A stretch of DNA of 11,910 bases, taken from assembly GCA_005882055.1 (NCBI GenBank), contig VBGQ01000047.1:1-11910 (forward strand), read 5' to 3'. The position numbers and the translations under genes are program-made. Positions 8,460-11,910 of this stretch are shown piece by piece (the stretch's first letter is position 1; each line of letters opens with the position of its first letter). The notes beneath the pieces were generated by a model that ran no database searches, was not told the DNA's origin, and was given only the letters and a program-made list of their open reading frames with translations. Source of the DNA: Chloroflexota bacterium (lineage in GTDB: Bacteria > Chloroflexota > Limnocylindria > QHBO01).

Positions 8460-10009
8460 TGGGCGCCGAGGGAACCGTCCTCCGCGGGAGCAAGCGGCTC
8501 ATCACCGCGGGCGCGATGCTGGCGGGGCTGATGGCGTTCCTGGACATCTCCATCGTGAACGTCGCGCTGAACGACATCCGCGCCAACTTCGGGACGCCGC
8601 TCGACCAGATCGCGTGGGTCTCGACCGCGTATGCGATGGCGAACATCACCGTCATCCCGATCTCGGGATGGCTGCTGAAGCGCTTCGGCTTCAAGCGCTA
8701 TTACGCAGTTTCGATCCTGATCTTCACCGCCGCCAGCGCGCTCTGCGGCCTGGCGTGGAACCTGCCCTCGCTGGTCTGCTTCCGCATCCTCCAGGGGTTG
8801 GGCGGCGGAGCCATCATCCCCACCTCACAGAGCGTGCTCTTCTCGCGCTACCCCGAGAAGGAGCACGGCATGGCCGGGGCTCTCTTTGCCATCGGCGCCA
8901 TCACCGGACCGCTGCTGGGCCCCACCATCGGGGGATACCTGGTGGAATGGTCGAGCTGGCATTGGATCTTCTTCATCAACGTTCCGCTCGGGCTCATCGC
9001 CGCCTGGATCGCGTGGACCCAGATCGAGCAGCCGGGGTTCGTTTCCGACCGATCCCCGGTCGACCGATTCGGGATCGCGCTACTGGCCCTGGGCATGGTT
9101 TCCCTGCAGTACGTCCTGGAGGAAGGAAACCGCAACGACTGGTTCGAGGACAAGACGATCACCGTCCTCGCCGTCGTGGCGGCGATTGCGCTGATCGGAT
9201 TCGTCACCCACGAGCTCGAGCACGAGCATCCGGTGGTCGATCTGCGCGTTTTCCGGAACCGCGCCTATGCGGCGGCCACCACCCTCAACTTCCTCGTGGG
9301 TACCGCCATCTTCGCGGGCTCGGTGCTGCTCTCGCTGTTCTGCGGCACGATCCTGCACTACCGCGCTCTGGACATCGGACGCGTATTCCTGATGGGGACC
9401 TGGATCCAGCTCCTGATCTTTCCGGTGGTGGGAAAGCTCGTGACCAAGGTCGACCCCCGCCTTCTCCTCGTGATCGCCAATGCGGGCATCCTCGCCAGCC
9501 TGTGGCTCAACGCGCACCTGACGGCGGAAGTGACCACCGCTCAGGTGGCACTCCCGCTCTTCGTCCGCGCCATCGGCACCGGGTTTGGCTTCATTCCGCT
9601 CACGGTTCTCGGGGTCGCGTCGCTTCCTCCGGCGCAGCGGCCCGGCGGCACCGCGCTGTTCAACCTCACGCGCGAGCTCGGCGCCTCGATCGGAACGGCA
9701 TGGATGAGCACCACCCTCGCCCGGCAGGTGAAGCAAAACTTCACCTTCATCACCAGCCACGTGGACGCGTACGGGACGCTCGTCGCCGAGCAGAGGACGT
9801 TGCTCGAGCACGGCCCGGGCGCCCGCCTCTTCGACCCGCAAGGCGCGGCGCTCGCCGTGTTGAACCAGCGCATCGGCGCGCAGGCGCTGCTCCGGGCCTT
9901 CAACAACTCCTTTCTCTTGCTGGCCGTCGCGTTTCTCGCCGCAAGCTGGGTGATCGTCCTGATGCGCCGGCCGCAACGAGGAGCAGCCGTGGAGGCCGGC
10001 GCGCACTGA
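8459..10009 (+). CDS. EmrB/QacA-type MFS drug transporter (DHA2 family, 14 TM)
   Basis: A 516-residue inner-membrane proton antiporter that would export drugs through the EmrA-type adaptor. Seen: TM1 with FLDISIVNVAL (27-37), carrying the conserved aspartate D29; motif A GWLLKRFGFKRYY (70-82); motif B RILQGLGGG (109-117); antiporter motif C GAITGPLLGPTIGG (146-159) in TM5; many further hydrophobic segments consistent with 14 helices; and the periplasmic loop before the last helix (about 425-480) typical of EmrB proteins. The ATG at 8459 shares its A with the upstream stop (TGATG), a classic coupled start; a GTG at 8456 is possible and would add one residue. A TolC-like partner is not encoded here. 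Convergent with the YVTN gene 65 bp away. Family assignment is firm; substrate unknown. Confidence 0.95.
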   Translation: MGAEGTVLRGSKRLITAGAMLAGLMAFLDISIVNVALNDIRANFGTPLDQIAWVSTAYAMANITVIPISGWLLKRFGFKRYYAVSILIFTAASALCGLAWNLPSLVCFRILQGLGGGAIIPTSQSVLFSRYPEKEHGMAGALFAIGAITGPLLGPTIGGYLVEWSSWHWIFFINVPLGLIAAWIAWTQIEQPGFVSDRSPVDRFGIALLALGMVSLQYVLEEGNRNDWFEDKTITVLAVVAAIALIGFVTHELEHEHPVVDLRVFRNRAYAAATTLNFLVGTAIFAGSVLLSLFCGTILHYRALDIGRVFLMGTWIQLLIFPVVGKLVTKVDPRLLLVIANAGILASLWLNAHLTAEVTTAQVALPLFVRAIGTGFGFIPLTVLGVASLPPAQRPGGTALFNLTRELGASIGTAWMSTTLARQVKQNFTFITSHVDAYGTLVAEQRTLLEHGPGARLFDPQGAALAVLNQRIGAQALLRAFNNSFLLLAVAFLAASWVIVLMRRPQRGAAVEAGAH

Positions 10010-10052
10010 GCCGTCAAGGCTTGTTCCGAAATTCCCGATTCCAGGCGCTGCC

Positions 10053-10076
10053 AGTCGGGCTGCGAGTTTCCCGACT
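10053..10076. terminator. Hairpin between convergent genes, possible bidirectional terminator
   Basis: AGTCGGG (10053-10059) and CCCGACT (10070-10076) form a perfect 7-bp stem with a 10-nt loop. It lies in the 65-bp gap after the MFS gene and overlaps the TAG stop (10075-10077) of the convergent beta-propeller gene. No T-run follows on either strand, so termination by this stem alone is uncertain. Confidence 0.4.
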
Positions 10077-11511
10077 ACGGGAGTTGCACCTGCACGGGCG
10101 CGCCGGTGACTGCAGGCGTGCCGCTGACGATCACCAGATAGCGCCTTGGCAGATCGCCCGAGCCCTGGACGACCTGCCGGATCGGGCCGACGGCGTTGAC
10201 GATGGCGGCTCCGGCCGGGTTGGTCATGAATCCGGCGAGAGGCTCCAGGGGACCAGCGGCATCGGCCGTCGGCGAGAGCGCGAGCACGTATGGCTTTCTA
10301 GGCTCGAGACCCGTGACGGCGGCTTGCAAGACCTGGGTCAAACCTTGGTCGAACAGGGAAACGCGGGTCGCGGGCGGCCCGCCGGGTCGTCCCAGCGCGA
10401 GTTGCACCACGTTGCCGGCAATGCCCAGCGGTTCGAGATGTTCGCTCCCCTGCCCCGCCGGAACCGCATTGGGGACATAGACGACCGCCTGTGCCGCCTG
10501 GCCGATCGGAACAGTGGCGACGACCTTGTTCTCGAGGGTATCGATCGCCGTCACCGTGTCGCCATTCTCGATTCCCACGTAGATGCGCGTCCCGTCACCG
10601 GAGGGCCAGATCCCATGCGGCAGCTCGCCGACCGGTATTCGCGCGACCTGCTCGAAATTGTCGGTGCGGAACGCGAGGACCGCGTTCAGCCCGCCCACGG
10701 TGACGTAGGCGAACCGGCCATGCGCGTTCCGGACGATGTTGACGTGGTTCGTGATCGGACCGGTGTCGAGCACCTTGAGGACGTTGAATGGCGGTCTTGC
10801 GGAGAACGCCATCACCTTTCCTACGTCCTTCAGGGTCAGCCAGACCTGATCTCCCTCCGGCGCCGCGGCGATGTTCGGGCAGAACGGCGACTCCTGCTTC
10901 ACCTTGCCGACGACCTTGTGAGCCGGGACCGAGACGACCGCGGTCTCCGGCGTGAAGCTCGAGCACACGTACCCGTACTTGCCGTCCGGCGAGAAGATCG
11001 TCATGCCGGGCCCGTTCGAGAGCTTGATCCGCTGCTTCTCGAGGAACGTCTTCGAGTCGAGGACCGCGATGTAATCTTCCCCCCGCACCGCGACCCACAC
11101 CTCCTTGCCGTCGGGCGTGAAAAACGCCTCGTGCGGCGAGCGCCCCACGTACGTGACGTGTTTCACCGCATTGGTCGCGGTATCGATGAAACTGACCGAG
11201 TTGGAACCGATCGAGACCACCACCAGGGTCCGGTGGTCTGGCGAAAAGCCGAGGCCGTGGACGAGGAGCTGGCCGCGGTAGAGCGGCGACAAGTTCGCCG
11301 GCTGCGGATCGCCAAGCCGGATCACGCCCAGGAGCCTGTTGGCGGCCGGGTCGATCACGGAGACCGTATTCGAAAACTGTTCGCCGGCGTACACGCGGTC
11401 ACGAGCGCTGACGGGGATTTCCGGCGCCGTCGCCGCATGTGGCACCTGGCCAGCGAGCGACGGACCGGCGACCAATGCGAGCGCGAAGAGAGTCGACGGG
11501 ATGCGGGCCAT
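10075..11511 (-). CDS. Secreted YVTN/YncE-like beta-propeller protein
   Basis: A 478-residue exported protein. It starts with a Sec signal peptide (hydrophobic core about 6-19, likely cut after SLA at 20). Residues about 38-348 hold repeated YVTN-type blades: NTVSVIDPAANRLLGVIRLG (48-67), NSVSFIDTATNAVKHV, FTPDGKEVWVAV, FSPDGKYGYVCSS and GDTVTAIDTLENKVVATVPIG. Such repeats fold as a beta-propeller like E. coli YncE or archaeal surface-layer YVTN proteins, a binding or scaffold fold without a fixed activity. After about 350 comes a region of roughly 125 residues without blades, possibly a separate beta-rich domain. The ATG at 11511 has a strong GAGGAGGAG 4 nt upstream, and the gene begins 1 bp after the DUF305 stop, so the two are an operon. 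Function unknown; metal or redox work in the periplasm is only suggested by the neighbour. Confidence 0.88.
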   Translation of the reverse strand: MARIPSTLFALALVAGPSLAGQVPHAATAPEIPVSARDRVYAGEQFSNTVSVIDPAANRLLGVIRLGDPQPANLSPLYRGQLLVHGLGFSPDHRTLVVVSIGSNSVSFIDTATNAVKHVTYVGRSPHEAFFTPDGKEVWVAVRGEDYIAVLDSKTFLEKQRIKLSNGPGMTIFSPDGKYGYVCSSFTPETAVVSVPAHKVVGKVKQESPFCPNIAAAPEGDQVWLTLKDVGKVMAFSARPPFNVLKVLDTGPITNHVNIVRNAHGRFAYVTVGGLNAVLAFRTDNFEQVARIPVGELPHGIWPSGDGTRIYVGIENGDTVTAIDTLENKVVATVPIGQAAQAVVYVPNAVPAGQGSEHLEPLGIAGNVVQLALGRPGGPPATRVSLFDQGLTQVLQAAVTGLEPRKPYVLALSPTADAAGPLEPLAGFMTNPAGAAIVNAVGPIRQVVQGSGDLPRRYLVIVSGTPAVTGAPVQVQLP

Positions 11512-11512
11512 G

Positions 11513-11910
11513 TCACTCCTCCTCGGCGTGATCGGGCCTCGTCTGCGTCGGTGCCGGACTGCCTGGCGGAACAGGGGCTCCGAGCGCGAGATGCATCACC
11601 GCGATCTCCTGTTGCTGATCGACGATGATTTCCTGGGCCAGCCTTTTCAGCCGCTGGTCCCTTCCATAGCGCAGCTCGGCGACTGCCATGTCGATGGCGC
11701 CTTGGTGGTGCGGGATCATCATGCGCGCGAAATCGCGGTCGGGATTGCCCGTGAACGGCACGTTCATGGCCGCGTGCATGCGGGCGGTCGCGCCGGCGAT
11801 CATCGCCTGGAACCCGGAGTCTCCGGGCCGGCCCTGATGGGTCGGAGCGGCGCCGGCGAGGGTGAGAGCGAGAATCGCGGCGAACGAGACGGACGACGGC
11901 TCCCCGAGGG
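11513..11910 (-). CDS. DUF305 domain protein, likely exported (5' end cut by window edge)
   Basis: The frame is open from the window edge to the TGA at 11513-11515, with no ATG, GTG or TTG near the expected start, so the true N-terminus lies beyond 11910. The visible N-terminal part, VSFAAILALTLAGAAP, looks like a Sec signal peptide. The mature part has MHAAM, then FARMMIPHHQGAIDMA, the hallmark of DUF305, then helices with IIVDQQQEIAVMHLALG and a short acidic tail. DUF305 is a small four-helix, ferritin-like fold; Synechocystis CopM, a periplasmic copper-binding resistance protein, carries it. The paired His and Met residues fit a copper site, but binding here is inference. An ATG at 11803 is in frame but would discard the signal peptide. 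Operon partner: the beta-propeller gene 1 bp downstream. Confidence 0.88.
   Translation of the reverse strand, partial: LGEPSSVSFAAILALTLAGAAPTHQGRPGDSGFQAMIAGATARMHAAMNVPFTGNPDRDFARMMIPHHQGAIDMAVAELRYGRDQRLKRLAQEIIVDQQQEIAVMHLALGAPVPPGSPAPTQTRPDHAEEE
11516..11524 (-). promoter_or_regulatory. Strong ribosome binding site inside the end of the DUF305 gene
   Basis: On the minus strand GAGGAGGAG lies 4 nt before the beta-propeller ATG. The same bases encode the three terminal glutamates of the DUF305 protein, so translation of the two genes is probably coupled. Confidence 0.7.

Noticed and set aside
8614..11628. A 1004-codon plus-strand frame running through the MFS gene and against the beta-propeller gene
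   Set aside because: It crosses two real convergent genes in the wrong frame and shows no domain or membrane pattern.
1..11910. CRISPR arrays, insertion sequences, phage genes or a new defence system
   Set aside because: No regularly spaced repeats, transposase or integrase motifs, and no unexplained gene cluster are visible; every gene but the 5'-cut DUF305 protein and the beta-propeller protein has a clear family role.

Overview
The window is a GC-rich stretch from a Gram-negative bacterium. RND and EmrAB-type pumps, Sec signal peptides and an envelope beta-propeller protein all imply an outer membrane. GC-rich third positions and long open antisense frames suggest a high-GC soil or freshwater lineage, such as a proteobacterium or a Rokubacteria/Methylomirabilota-like group, but no phylogenetic marker fixes this. 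Genes cover almost everything; the longest gap is the 231-bp divergent intergenic region at 2179-2409.

Left end, minus strand: a histidine-phosphatase (phosphoglycerate mutase-like) gene (1579-2178) lies 18 bp upstream of pgi, glucose-6-phosphate isomerase (1-1560, 3' end cut by the window edge). They look like a two-gene sugar-phosphate operon. It diverges from an RND efflux locus on the plus strand: a periplasmic adaptor (2410-3582) followed after 3 bp by an HAE1-type RND permease (3586-6512). The permease is broken. Its reading moves from frame 1 to frame 2 to frame 3 at two places, and each place also lacks a membrane segment (TM7 and TM8). It is either a pseudogene or an assembly error.

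Middle, plus strand: a tight three-gene operon made of a TetR-family regulator (6649-7248), an EmrA/HlyD-type adaptor (7245-8459) and an EmrB/QacA-type 14-TM MFS transporter (8459-10009). The genes overlap by 4 bp and 1 bp. Upstream of tetR an AT-rich patch holds a perfect 8-bp inverted repeat around a good -10 hexamer, a plausible operator for autoregulation.

Right end, minus strand, convergent with the MFS gene: a DUF305 protein (11513-11910, start outside the window) followed 1 bp later by a secreted YVTN/YncE-like beta-propeller protein (10075-11511). DUF305 proteins include copper-binding periplasmic proteins, so this pair may deal with metal in the envelope.

Overall this is central sugar metabolism beside two multidrug-efflux loci and a small envelope module. 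No outer-membrane channel gene for either tripartite pump is present. I found no RNA genes, CRISPR arrays, insertion sequences or phage genes, and nothing that I would call a new defence or biosynthetic system. The most unusual features are the doubly deleted RND permease and the putative tetR operator.
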